A stretch of DNA of 64,000 nucleotides, taken from positions 744,001 through 808,000 of the forward strand of contig JADJNF010000007.1 in assembly GCA_016714445.1 (NCBI GenBank). Direction: 5' to 3'. Below the pieces are notes generated by a model that saw only the letters and a list, made by a program, of their open reading frames with translations, did no database searches and was not told where the DNA came from. The first letter of the stretch is position 1. Each line of letters begins with the position of its first letter. The position numbers and the translations under genes are program-made. The DNA is from Saprospiraceae bacterium (lineage in GTDB: Bacteria > Bacteroidota > Bacteroidia > Chitinophagales > Saprospiraceae). Below are positions 8,812 to 17,388 of this stretch, in pieces.

Positions 8812-11800
8812 ATGTTTCGATTTTTAATATTCGTATGTTTGACTTTATCGTCCTCTATTTCGATTGCCCAAAACGCATTACCTGCATTCTTAACCGAATA
8901 CAATGGACAATGGGTAGACTCTGTCTTTAATAGTCTTACCCTTGAAGAAAAAATCGGTCAGTTGCTGATGCCCCGAGGCAATTATTCAGGTAAACCGCAT
9001 GATGTGGATACTTTAAAAAAGTGGATAAATGACTATAAAATAGGTGGAATAGTATTTTTTGCATCAAATCCTTCTGCACAAGCCAAACTAACCAATGAGC
9101 TTCAGTCGATATCTAAAACTCCCTTGCTTATTGGCCAGGATTTTGAGTGGGGTGTAGGGATGCGGCTCGATAGTACAGACAGATTTCCATATGCTGTATC
9201 TCTCGGTGCCATATCCGGCAATGATCATCTGATAGAATACATGGGTGCGGAAGTAGCACGACAGTGCAAACGTATAGGCGTACATATCAATTATGCTCCG
9301 GTCGTAGATGTAAATAACAATCCAAACAATCCTGTCATTAATTTCAGATCTTTTGGGTCAGACACAGACAAAGTGACTGCAAGAGGACTCGCATATATGA
9401 AAGGTATGCAAAGTCAAAAACTGTTATGTACTGCCAAACATTTTCCGGGACATGGAGATACGGATGTAGATTCACATCATGACCTTCCTATCATCACGCA
9501 CGATAAAAAAAGACTGGACAATGTGGAATTATTCCCTTTCAAAACACTGATAAACAATGGGCTGTCCGGTATCATGACTGCACATCTCGAAATACCTTCT
9601 CTTGAACCTGTCAAAGGTCTCGCATCCACCTTTTCTAACAAGATAATCTTTAAACTGCTCCGGGATGAATTAAAATTTCAGGGCCTCATTTTTACAGATG
9701 CTATGGAAATGCAGGGAGCTGTAAAAAATTACCCTAAAGGAGAAGCCATGGTAAGAGCACTGCTTGCAGGCAATGATGTTTTGGAGACTTTTATGGATGT
9801 ATCCGGCACGGTTGCTGCTATCAAAGAAGCTGTTTTACAAGGTCGAATACCAATAGATGTCATCAATTTTAAGGTAAAAAAAATACTAAAAGCTAAATCC
9901 TGGGTAGGTCTGGATCAATATAAGCCCATTGTCATGGCTCGTCTTGTCGAAGATCTGAACAGTATTGAGTCAGATGTCCTAAATCATAAATTGGCTGAAA
10001 AAAGCATCACTTGCCTGAAGAATGACAACCATCTGCTTCCTATAACAGATTTAACAAAAAAAATAGCTGTCTTATCTATAGAATCTGAGGGTATGTCAGA
10101 ATTTTATAAAATGGTAAATAATTATGTTTCCACGGATTATTATCACATTCCAAAAAACGCCAACGATTCACTTATATCTTCAGTCATTGGTTCGCTAGCT
10201 GGATATGATATCGTACTTGCCGCAGTACATTTGATAGATATACGTGCCAGTAAAAAATATGGCCTGACCACTTCCAATACAAAAATGATAGCAGAGCTGG
10301 CCGTAAAAGATAATGTAGTTCTTTGTTTATTGGGTAATCCTTTTATATTGGGTAAAATACCGGAACTGGCTTCATGCAATAGTCTTATTATGGGCTATCA
10401 ACAGAATAAATATACCGAAAATGCTACTGCCCAAATCATTTTTGGTGCTTTGACTCCTGAAGGAAAATTTCCCATCGCGATCAATGAAGATTTTAAATTA
10501 AATATGCATGTCAGTTGGAATAAACTGGATAGGCTTACTTACGGTGTACCTGAATTGGTGGGAATAGACAGAGCAGTTTTAACCAGTAGAATTGATTCCC
10601 TCATGTATCTTGGATTAAAGGAAAAAGCTTTCCCGGGAGGAGTGGTGCAAGTTGCAAAAGATGGCAAAGTAATATTTAAAAAAGCATATGGCTATCATAC
10701 CTATGAAGATGCAGAAAATGGTAGAAATATGCATTTAAATATGGAAAGTAATACTTACAGCTTCATTGATGATGCCATGGATAACGCTGCCTCATTAACC
10801 ACCACATTGAGACCTACCACAAATGAAATCAAACCTAAGGGCCAAGTATCAACAGATGATGTGTATGACCTGGCTTCAGTTACAAAAATAAGCACATCCA
10901 CATTGGCAATTATGCAATTGATGAGCGAAAATAAGTTTTCATTGGATGGGCGATTGGGAGACTACTATCCTGCTTTTAAAAAAACAAATAAGGAATATCT
11001 CATCATGCGGGATCTTCTGACCCATAGAGCAGGACTTAAAGCATGGATACCATTTTGGAAAGATGCTATTGACACTATTGCGACTATGCAAAAAGCATTG
11101 TCTTTACATCCTGAATTAGAAAATAAATGCGTTGTAATTTTGAAGAAACCCGGATTTTTTAAACGGCTATTTGGCAAAAAAACTACAAAAGAAATCAAAT
11201 ATATTACGTCCCTTGAAAATGATAAAGATTTATGGCCCAAAATGCTTTCAGCTGAAACCAGAACCTGGAAGGCTGGCATTTTTTCACCCGTAAAAACCAG
11301 AGAGCATGGTATACAGGTCGATAAAAATATGTTTCTAAACCATCATTACAGACAGGTAATTTTCAATCAAATTGCATCATCTCCGGTCAATAGCAGGCAA
11401 GGATATGTGTACAGCGATTTGCATTATTATTTGTATCCTGATATGATAAGACAAATTACAGGTCAGTATTTTGATCAATATTTATATAAAACTTATCAGA
11501 ATATAGGTGCCAATACCTTGACATTTAATCCGCTTGATAAAATAAGTATTGAAAAGATTGTTCCTACTGAGTATGACAGTATATTCCGCCAAAATCTGCT
11601 TCACGGATATGTACATGATGAAGGAGCGGCTATGCTAGGTGGTATTTCCGGCCATGCAGGGCTCTTCGGTAATGCCAATGATCTGACCAAACTTATGCAA
11701 ATGTATTTGCAAAAAGGCAGTTACGGTGGTGTACAGTTTATTCGTCCTGAAATCATTGATCTATGTACGAGCTATCAATTTCCGGAAGAAAAAAACAGAA

Positions 11801-12060
11801 GAGGTATTGGTTTTGATAAAAAAGATTTTGACCCCGCGATCAAAAATGCCCCATTTCTGTCTTCTGATCTTAGTTTTGGACATTCGGGTTATACGGGAAC
11901 ATATACCTGGGTGGATCCAAAGTACAATCTGGTGTATGTCTTTCTATCCAATAGAGTCTACCCTACCAGAAATAACAGTAAAATAAGTGAGCTAAATATA
12001 CGTCCTGAAATTGGAAATCAGATTATACAAAGCATCCATTCATCCGGTATTAAAAAGTAA
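8812..12060 (+). CDS. GH3 beta-N-acetylhexosaminidase fused to a serine hydrolase (class C beta-lactamase fold)
   Basis: 1082-residue two-enzyme fusion with a signal peptide (residues 1-19, ending SIAQ). The N-terminal half is a GH3 domain: the NagZ-type motif KHFPGHGDTD near residue 209 followed by DSHHDLP, and the likely nucleophile Asp in FTDAMEM near 295, followed by a GH3 C-terminal-like region. The second half (about 600-1080) is a beta-lactamase/CubicO-type domain with SVTK (SxxK) near residue 689, a YSD (YxN-like) motif in GYVYSDLHY, and HSGYTG near 1025 in place of the KTG triad. Inferred role: periplasmic processing or recycling of cell-wall fragments. The same architecture is known in Bacteroidota. 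Monocistronic with its own promoter; gamma-carbonic anhydrase follows 24 bases later. Confidence 0.88.
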   Translation: MFRFLIFVCLTLSSSISIAQNALPAFLTEYNGQWVDSVFNSLTLEEKIGQLLMPRGNYSGKPHDVDTLKKWINDYKIGGIVFFASNPSAQAKLTNELQSISKTPLLIGQDFEWGVGMRLDSTDRFPYAVSLGAISGNDHLIEYMGAEVARQCKRIGVHINYAPVVDVNNNPNNPVINFRSFGSDTDKVTARGLAYMKGMQSQKLLCTAKHFPGHGDTDVDSHHDLPIITHDKKRLDNVELFPFKTLINNGLSGIMTAHLEIPSLEPVKGLASTFSNKIIFKLLRDELKFQGLIFTDAMEMQGAVKNYPKGEAMVRALLAGNDVLETFMDVSGTVAAIKEAVLQGRIPIDVINFKVKKILKAKSWVGLDQYKPIVMARLVEDLNSIESDVLNHKLAEKSITCLKNDNHLLPITDLTKKIAVLSIESEGMSEFYKMVNNYVSTDYYHIPKNANDSLISSVIGSLAGYDIVLAAVHLIDIRASKKYGLTTSNTKMIAELAVKDNVVLCLLGNPFILGKIPELASCNSLIMGYQQNKYTENATAQIIFGALTPEGKFPIAINEDFKLNMHVSWNKLDRLTYGVPELVGIDRAVLTSRIDSLMYLGLKEKAFPGGVVQVAKDGKVIFKKAYGYHTYEDAENGRNMHLNMESNTYSFIDDAMDNAASLTTTLRPTTNEIKPKGQVSTDDVYDLASVTKISTSTLAIMQLMSENKFSLDGRLGDYYPAFKKTNKEYLIMRDLLTHRAGLKAWIPFWKDAIDTIATMQKALSLHPELENKCVVILKKPGFFKRLFGKKTTKEIKYITSLENDKDLWPKMLSAETRTWKAGIFSPVKTREHGIQVDKNMFLNHHYRQVIFNQIASSPVNSRQGYVYSDLHYYLYPDMIRQITGQYFDQYLYKTYQNIGANTLTFNPLDKISIEKIVPTEYDSIFRQNLLHGYVHDEGAAMLGGISGHAGLFGNANDLTKLMQMYLQKGSYGGVQFIRPEIIDLCTSYQFPEEKNRRGIGFDKKDFDPAIKNAPFLSSDLSFGHSGYTGTYTWVDPKYNLVYVFLSNRVYPTRNNSKISELNIRPEIGNQIIQSIHSSGIKK

Positions 12061-12084
12061 CGAATACAAAATCTATAAAACCAT

Positions 12085-12597
12085 ATGCTAATTAAATCAG
12101 TCAAAGGTATATCTCCTGAAATAGGCAAAGATTGTTATATTGCAGAAAATGCAACCATCGTTGGCGACGTCATTCTTGGCGATCAATGCAGTGTATGGTT
12201 TAATGCTGTAATCAGAGGAGATGTTCATTATATTAAAATAGGGAATAAAGTTAATATTCAGGATGGGGCAATCATTCATTGTACATATCAGAAACATCCC
12301 ACGATTATTGGCAATAATGTCTCCATAGGTCATAATGCCATAGTACACGGCTGCACTATTCATGACAATGTACTCATAGGTATGGGAGCCATAGTAATGG
12401 ATAATTGTGTGGTAGAAAGCAATTCAATCATAGCAGCAGGCGCGGTTGTAACACAAAATACACATGTGGAAGCGGGCACCATTTATGCCGGGGTACCTGC
12501 AAAAAAAGTAAAAGATATCAGCCGGGACTTGATATCCGGAGAGATAGATCGTATCGCCAACAATTATATTATGTATTCAGGATGGTTTAAAGAATAG
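12085..12597 (+). CDS. Gamma-carbonic anhydrase family protein
   Basis: 170-residue left-handed beta-helix protein built of hexapeptide repeats, trimeric in the family. The three zinc ligands of gamma-class carbonic anhydrases are present as His65 (AIIHCT), His83 (IGHNA) and His88 (IVHGC). RGDVHYIKIG and NIQDGAIIH are typical of the YrdA/CaiE group. Carbonic anhydrase activity is plausible because all three His are kept, but many members of this group lack measurable activity. It is followed immediately by the convergent oxyR gene. Confidence 0.88.
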   Translation: MLIKSVKGISPEIGKDCYIAENATIVGDVILGDQCSVWFNAVIRGDVHYIKIGNKVNIQDGAIIHCTYQKHPTIIGNNVSIGHNAIVHGCTIHDNVLIGMGAIVMDNCVVESNSIIAAGAVVTQNTHVEAGTIYAGVPAKKVKDISRDLISGEIDRIANNYIMYSGWFKE

Positions 12598-12603
12598 GTT
12601 TCC

Positions 12604-13542
12604 TTATATTGGATTAATGTCTATGCGTTGGTAAGTGTCCTTTATTTTCATGTATGAAGGAATGACACTTGAAATAATTTGTGTCAACGAATTGATCAAT
12701 CGCAGTTTTGTGGTAAATTTATGGTGAATGATGCTTATTTCTCTGACGGGTGTAGGTTCATAAAATGGAATAACTCTTTCCTTTCTTTCCGGTGTAAGAT
12801 TCCATGTGGCAAGTTCAGGGATGATTGTCATTCCCCCACTTGCCTCAGTGATATTAATAAGGGACTCAATGCTACCTGCATTATATTTGATATTACTGTT
12901 TTCGAGATTTCTTAGTTCGCACAGCTTCATCATCTGATGTCGCATGCAGTGCCCTTCTTCCAGTAGCCATAAATGCCTGAAATCAATATCTTCCGGTAGG
13001 ATATAAGTCTTGTCTATTTTGTCATGTGAAAATACAAAAAACTCTTCATAAAATACAGGATGGGTAACCATGGATTTTTCATCCAGTGGGGTCACCAGCA
13101 AACCTACATCTGTTTCTGAAGCTTTTAATTTCTGAATAATTGATTTTGTGGTTTCTTCTTCGATAATAAGTTCAACTTCAGGATATTGTACAGTAAATTT
13201 TTGAATAAACAACGGAATAATATACGGAGCCAAGGTAGGTATTACACTCAGTTTTAAAGAACCATTCAATTTGTCCAAGTGTAGTTCAGAAGCGAGTTTC
13301 CCCATAATAAAAATTTCTTCCAGAATTTTATTGGCTTGAGAAGCAATCAGCTCTCCCTTTTCAGTCAATGAAATCGGATTACTTTTTCGGTCAATTAAAA
13401 TAAGATCAAGCTCTTCTTCCAGTTTTCTAATGGCCATACTTAAAGCAGGCTGTGAAACATTACATTGTTCAGCAGCTGTGGTATAATTTTTTGTAGAAAC
13501 TAAAGCAAGGAAATACTTCAGTTGAGCTATTTGTATGTTCAT
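12604..13542 (-). CDS. oxyR: OxyR, hydrogen-peroxide-sensing LysR regulator
   Basis: 312-residue LysR-type regulator. The winged helix covers about residues 1-60 (TTAAEQCNVSQPALSMAIRKLEEEL) and the LysR effector domain about 93-300. The redox site reads EEGHCMRHQMMKLC, with Cys199 and Cys208, the same residue numbers and C-x8-C spacing as the disulphide pair of E. coli OxyR, so it should sense peroxide. Expected targets are catalase/peroxidase genes; the peroxidase at 3-818 is too far to tie to it. A divergent promoter and terminator about 60-145 bases upstream may define a small RNA. Confidence 0.9.
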   Translation of the reverse strand: MNIQIAQLKYFLALVSTKNYTTAAEQCNVSQPALSMAIRKLEEELDLILIDRKSNPISLTEKGELIASQANKILEEIFIMGKLASELHLDKLNGSLKLSVIPTLAPYIIPLFIQKFTVQYPEVELIIEEETTKSIIQKLKASETDVGLLVTPLDEKSMVTHPVFYEEFFVFSHDKIDKTYILPEDIDFRHLWLLEEGHCMRHQMMKLCELRNLENSNIKYNAGSIESLINITEASGGMTIIPELATWNLTPERKERVIPFYEPTPVREISIIHHKFTTKLRLINSLTQIISSVIPSYMKIKDTYQRIDINPI

Positions 13543-13598
13543 AAGAATATCTTATATCAGCATAAATTTATAAATTTCTTTTAGAATCACGACATATT

Positions 13599-13606
13599 TA
13601 CTTTTG
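13599..13606 (+). promoter_or_regulatory. TAnnTTTG -7 element divergent from oxyR
   Basis: TACTTTTG on the plus strand, 57 bases upstream of the oxyR start. No plus-strand protein gene follows; the hairpin terminator at 13656-13687 does. See the finding on a possible OxyS-like RNA. Confidence 0.4.
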
Positions 13607-13655
13607 TGATATACAAGTGATTTTTAAGTTATAAAGAATAATATCGAAATGTTTG

Positions 13656-13687
13656 AAAAGCTCCGCTTAAAAGAAAGCGGGGCTTTT
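13656..13687. terminator. Bidirectional rho-independent terminator
   Basis: AAAAGCTCCGCTT pairs with AAGCGGGGCTTTT (one G-T pair). Read on the plus strand it is followed by TTTTTCATTTTT; read on the minus strand it ends in TTTT after the paralog gene at 13709. It may serve both strands. Confidence 0.7.
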
Positions 13688-13708
13688 TCATTTTTGAATG
13701 TTTTCAGA

Positions 13709-14173
13709 TTACATTTTGTGAATGCTCTGGCATATATTTATTGCTTCTTGAGTGGCATTTGCATCCTGATCCATGAAGGTAATCAGAACAAAAAAATTAG
13801 TTTCAGAATCCGGGTCAATTAATCCCATGATAAATATTTTGGCACCATCTTTTTCTCCTTCTGCATAACCACCCTGGAAACCATTGATATCAATAACATT
13901 TACATCATCGATACGACCAAGATCCATTGAAGCTGCAATAGCAAGTGTAAAAGCAGTAATATCTGCATCATCAAAGTCCGCATCTTTGAAAGGAATGATA
14001 GCCATATTCATGCCGTCGCCTGCAGCGGAAAACTCTTCAGCATTATTTACCTCTTCCTTAAAGTCATCAGCAAGCGAAAAAGAAAGACCATACTCCGACC
14101 AGGTATAATTTTGCTGAGCTGAAAGGGTCTGCATTAACGATACCATAGAAAATACGATAAAAAATTGTTTCAT
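13709..14173 (-). CDS. Small secreted protein, tandem paralog 2, function unknown
   Basis: 154-residue protein starting at the ATG at 14173 (MKQFFIVFSM), which begins a clear signal peptide ending LSAQQ. The longer open frame up to 14308 would put a charged extension before the signal peptide and run through a palindrome, so it is rejected. The mature domain (YTWSEYGLSFSLADDFKEEV, GDGMNMAIIPFKD, GGYAEGEKDGAKIFIMGLIDP) is very similar to the protein encoded just upstream at 14244-14711, so the two arose by tandem duplication. No known family recognised; probably periplasmic or exported. Confidence 0.75.
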   Translation of the reverse strand: MKQFFIVFSMVSLMQTLSAQQNYTWSEYGLSFSLADDFKEEVNNAEEFSAAGDGMNMAIIPFKDADFDDADITAFTLAIAASMDLGRIDDVNVIDINGFQGGYAEGEKDGAKIFIMGLIDPDSETNFFVLITFMDQDANATQEAINICQSIHKM

Positions 14174-14208
14174 TGTTTTTGTTTTAGTTGATTTATAATT
14201 GGTTTTGA

Positions 14209-14249
14209 ATATAATTATATACATTTTTGCAAAATGGATATAATTATAT
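14209..14249. repeat. 41-bp near-perfect palindrome between the tandem paralogs
   Basis: Two copies of the self-complementary 12-mer ATATAATTATAT (14209-14220 and 14238-14249) flank a nearly symmetrical centre (CATTTTTGCAAAATG). As RNA it would form a stem of about 19 bp. It overlaps the last codons of the upstream paralog and lies 36 bases before the start of the downstream one. No U-run follows, so it is not a classical terminator. Confidence 0.75.
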
Positions 14250-14711
14250 TTTTTTGATGCTCTTGCAAATATTAACTGCTTCTTCTGATGCATTCTTATC
14301 ATCATCAAGAAAAGTTATAATTACGAAAAAATTTGTGTCAGATGTAGGGTCAATCAAACCCATGATAAAAATTCTTGCACCATCCAATGCTCCTTCTGCA
14401 TATCCTCCTTTGAATCCATTAAAATCTATCACGCTGATATCATCTACTCTCTGCAATTTTAAAGATGCAGCTATTGACATGGTGTAGGCATTGATATCAG
14501 TGTCATCAATGGTTTCGTCTTTAAAAGGAATTATGGCCAATTCCATGCCATCACCTGTAGCAGAAAATTCATCAATATTATTGACGGATTCTTTAAAATC
14601 ATCTGCTAAGGTAAATGAGATGCCATACTCATCCCAAGTGTAAACCTGTTGTGCTTTGGCATTACCTAAAAATAAAAATGCTGAAATAAATAAAAAAAGA
14701 CTGGTTTTCAT
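14244..14711 (-). CDS. Small secreted protein, tandem paralog 1, function unknown
   Basis: 155-residue protein with a signal peptide (residues 1-20, ending GNAKAQ). The mature part (YTWDEYGISFTLADDFKESV, GDGMELAIIPFKDE, GGYAEGALDGARIFIMGLIDP, ICKSIKKI) matches the downstream paralog almost throughout. It lacks any motif I can name; the acidic, single-domain, strand-rich sequence suggests a small globular envelope protein. A TAnnTTTG element lies about 93 bases upstream of its start, giving a leader of roughly 85 nt. Probably cotranscribed with the second copy. Confidence 0.75.
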   Translation of the reverse strand: MKTSLFLFISAFLFLGNAKAQQVYTWDEYGISFTLADDFKESVNNIDEFSATGDGMELAIIPFKDETIDDTDINAYTMSIAASLKLQRVDDISVIDFNGFKGGYAEGALDGARIFIMGLIDPTSDTNFFVIITFLDDDKNASEEAVNICKSIKKI

Positions 14712-14803
14712 GTTTTGTTTTTAAAAGGTTTAAAAAAATTAAAATTAATAACAGAAAGGTGACGTCAATGTACCTCTAAGTGTTACCACATACAATAGTT
14801 TAA

Positions 14804-14811
14804 CAAAGATA
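14804..14811 (-). promoter_or_regulatory. TAnnTTTG -7 element upstream of the tandem paralogs
   Basis: TATCTTTG on the minus strand, 92 bases before the start of the first paralog. Alternatively a chance match in AT-rich DNA. Confidence 0.4.
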
Positions 14812-14829
14812 TAACTTAGCAATAAGTTT

Positions 14830-16272
14830 TCAGTAACTAATACAAATATTCTTGGCTTCTGTAAAAAAATGTAAGGCTTCCATGCCACCCTCTCTGCCTA
14901 CTCCACTGTTTTTGACACCACCAAATGGAGTTCTGAGATCACGGACTAACCAGCAGTTGACCCAAACTATTCCTGAAGCTAATTTTTCAGCCATTCGATG
15001 GGCTCTTGAAAGATTTTGTGTCCATAAAGTAGCTGCCAGACCATAATCTGTGCTATTGGCATACATTAATACTTCTTCTTCCGTGTCAAAAGGCATGATG
15101 GTGACTATGGGTCCGAAAATTTCTTCCTGATTTGTACGACAATTATAAGCAAGTCCTTCTATGACAGTAGGATTGATAAACCATCCTTCTGCACATCGAT
15201 CTGGTACATTTGCTCTTTCACCACCCGTGATGACAGTTCCTCCTTCTGCTTTAGCAAGTTCAATATAAGAAAGTACTTTATTCATATGTGCTTCTGATAC
15301 TACAGCACCGGTTTTAGTATTATTATCCATGGGGTCTCCCACTTGAAGTTTGGATACTCTTGCTACAAAATCAGTTTTAAATTTTTCATACAAAGGTCTT
15401 TCTACAAAAATCCTTGATCCACAAAGACATATCTGTCCCTGATTGGCAAACGAAGATCTGACTGAAGTGGCCAGCATCTCTTCATAATCACAGTCTGCAA
15501 ATATGATATTCGGATTTTTACCGCCAAGCTCCAGGGACAACTTTTTAAACATTGGCGCAGCTACAGATGCGATCCTTTTGCCGGTAGATGTACCTCCTGT
15601 AAACGAAATGGCCTTGACTGAGGGATGTACACAAATAGATTCCCCTACTTTTGGACCAAGACCATGTACAAAATTGAGTACTCCGGCTGGAAAATTTATT
15701 TCCTGACAAACTTTTGATAATAAAAATGCAGTATATGGGGTGATTTCAGATGGCTTCGCAACTACGGTATTTCCGGCTGCCAGCGCTGGTGCAATCTTCC
15801 ATGTAAGGAGGTATAAGGGTAGGTTCCAGGGAGAAATACATCCTACTACACCGATGGGCTGTCTAAGGGTATAATTGATACCAACTCCTTCCATATGGTG
15901 AGATTCGGAATGAAACTGGGTAATGGCATGTGCAAAAAATTTAAAATTTGACACTGCTCTGGGGATATCCATCGTTCTGGCAAGTGTTATAGGCTTACCA
16001 TTATCTTTGCTTTCTGCTTCAGCAAACTGTTCGAGATGTTCTTCTATTTTGTCCGCCAATTTTATTAACCATACAGATCTCGTTTCAATGGATAGTGATG
16101 ACCAATATGGAAAAGCTTTCTGAGCTGCTTCCACTGCAACAGCAACATCATTGTGGTCTGAATCCGGAATCAGACTATATACTTTACCTGTAGCCGGCTC
16201 AAAATTATCCAGATAGTGGCCGGAAATTGGATTGCAAATATTCCCACCGATAAAATTACTGATTGTAAACAT
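14830..16272 (-). CDS. Aldehyde dehydrogenase, probably 2-aminomuconate-6-semialdehyde dehydrogenase
   Basis: NAD-dependent aldehyde dehydrogenase of 480 residues, the usual family length. Catalytic Cys282 lies in NQGQICLCGSR, the general base Glu248 in LELGGK, and the cofactor loop is FTGGTSTG. The NQGxICLCxSRIFV form is characteristic of the ALDH8 group, which oxidises 2-aminomuconic or hydroxymuconic semialdehyde. Context supports this: it starts 2 bases after the tryptophan 2,3-dioxygenase stop and shares the operon with a RidA-type deaminase. It would convert aminomuconate semialdehyde to aminomuconate late in tryptophan breakdown. The family call is firm; the substrate is inferred. Confidence 0.85.
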   Translation of the reverse strand: MFTISNFIGGNICNPISGHYLDNFEPATGKVYSLIPDSDHNDVAVAVEAAQKAFPYWSSLSIETRSVWLIKLADKIEEHLEQFAEAESKDNGKPITLARTMDIPRAVSNFKFFAHAITQFHSESHHMEGVGINYTLRQPIGVVGCISPWNLPLYLLTWKIAPALAAGNTVVAKPSEITPYTAFLLSKVCQEINFPAGVLNFVHGLGPKVGESICVHPSVKAISFTGGTSTGKRIASVAAPMFKKLSLELGGKNPNIIFADCDYEEMLATSVRSSFANQGQICLCGSRIFVERPLYEKFKTDFVARVSKLQVGDPMDNNTKTGAVVSEAHMNKVLSYIELAKAEGGTVITGGERANVPDRCAEGWFINPTVIEGLAYNCRTNQEEIFGPIVTIMPFDTEEEVLMYANSTDYGLAATLWTQNLSRAHRMAEKLASGIVWVNCWLVRDLRTPFGGVKNSGVGREGGMEALHFFTEAKNICISY

Positions 16273-16274
16273 TT

Positions 16275-17381
16275 CTATTCATTTACTGCAGAAAAATAAA
16301 ACCCAAGATTTCTCCTAAAAAGATCAGGCAATGGAGGCAATTCAGATCTGGGTATTAGAAGCGTACTTACATTGTGAAAATCTGCAAAAATATGATGGTT
16401 GGCTGCCGTAGTTGCTAAATACTCGTGTCCCGATGATCCCCCTGTACCAACCTTTTTGCCCAGCATCCGCATGACCATCTGGGCATGTCTGTAACGCCAG
16501 GTAGTGAGGTGATCATCTATTTCTACCAGTTTGGATAACAGTTGAAATGGGATATGTAATATGGGTTCATCTCTATACAAATGTATAAATAATGCAGCAA
16601 GCGTGGCTTTATATGACAAGGTAAGATGACCTGATTTAACTAACTCATAGTGCTTTTTTTCATCCATGATATTGGCAAAATAAGTATTGGTGTCTCCCAG
16701 CATAGTCAATCTCATTTGTTTGGATTCATCAGATAAAATGTCGGTTCCCATTATAGCTTCCTTTTCTTTATCCAACATACTTCTGACTGCCTTTTGGTAT
16801 TCCGCCACAAAATTAAAATCACCAAATTCCAAAAATGGCGTTCTTTCCAGCCAATCCTCGATCAGGTCAAATAGCGAACTGGTCTTTTCGAGATTTTCAA
16901 GGGCTTCCTTTTTATCAGTTGCAAAAACACAGTGATATGGTTTGTTATTATAGGTAGTCCTTCTGTTTTCTTTTAATCCCAACATGACTTCCATCTCTCT
17001 GAATTGAAAACTCTGGAATCCCGAAGCTGGAAAAAGATAATTTCTGAAGTCAAGAAAATCCAAAGGTGTCATAGTTTCCATTACACCTATCTGCTGTATC
17101 AGCAATTTCATTATTTCTATGACCCTATTGAGCCGGGATAATGCTATACCTACATTTTTTTCATTTACCTGCCTTGCACTGAAATCATGTACAACCGACT
17201 TTAATTCAAAATTTATCTGCTTAAACCACAATTCGTAAACCTGATGCGTGATGATAAACAACATTTCATCATGGGCATGTAATCCCATTTCATCGCTCCT
17301 CAGATTTTGGGCTGAAGTAATTTTATCGACCTGCAGATAAGAATTATAATGTATTGATGAGTATTTATTTTCTGTGCTCAT
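16275..17381 (-). CDS. kynA: Tryptophan 2,3-dioxygenase
   Basis: Haem enzyme opening the indole ring of tryptophan to N-formylkynurenine, the first step of the kynurenine pathway. 368 residues from the ATG at 17381 (MSTENKYSSIHY). Typical motifs: HAHDEMLFIITHQVYELWFK near residue 35-55, FRNYLFPASGFQSFQFRE, and TWRYRHAQMVMRMLG with the conserved Arg/His, then GTGGSSGHEYL near the C-terminus. The open frame runs further to 17432 but would overlap the RidA gene; the ATG at 17381 lies 7 bases after that stop. Middle gene of a three-gene operon. Confidence 0.93.
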   Translation of the reverse strand: MSTENKYSSIHYNSYLQVDKITSAQNLRSDEMGLHAHDEMLFIITHQVYELWFKQINFELKSVVHDFSARQVNEKNVGIALSRLNRVIEIMKLLIQQIGVMETMTPLDFLDFRNYLFPASGFQSFQFREMEVMLGLKENRRTTYNNKPYHCVFATDKKEALENLEKTSSLFDLIEDWLERTPFLEFGDFNFVAEYQKAVRSMLDKEKEAIMGTDILSDESKQMRLTMLGDTNTYFANIMDEKKHYELVKSGHLTLSYKATLAALFIHLYRDEPILHIPFQLLSKLVEIDDHLTTWRYRHAQMVMRMLGKKVGTGGSSGHEYLATTAANHHIFADFHNVSTLLIPRSELPPLPDLFRRNLGFYFSAVNE

Positions 17382-17388
17382 AGGAATT

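Noticed and set aside
13649..13822. Small open frame of about 57 codons (MFEKLRLKESG...)
   Set aside because: It runs through the terminator hairpin and antisense to the paralog gene; no coding character.
14174..14308. N-terminal extension of paralog 2
   Set aside because: Charged residues before a clear signal peptide and runs through the palindrome.
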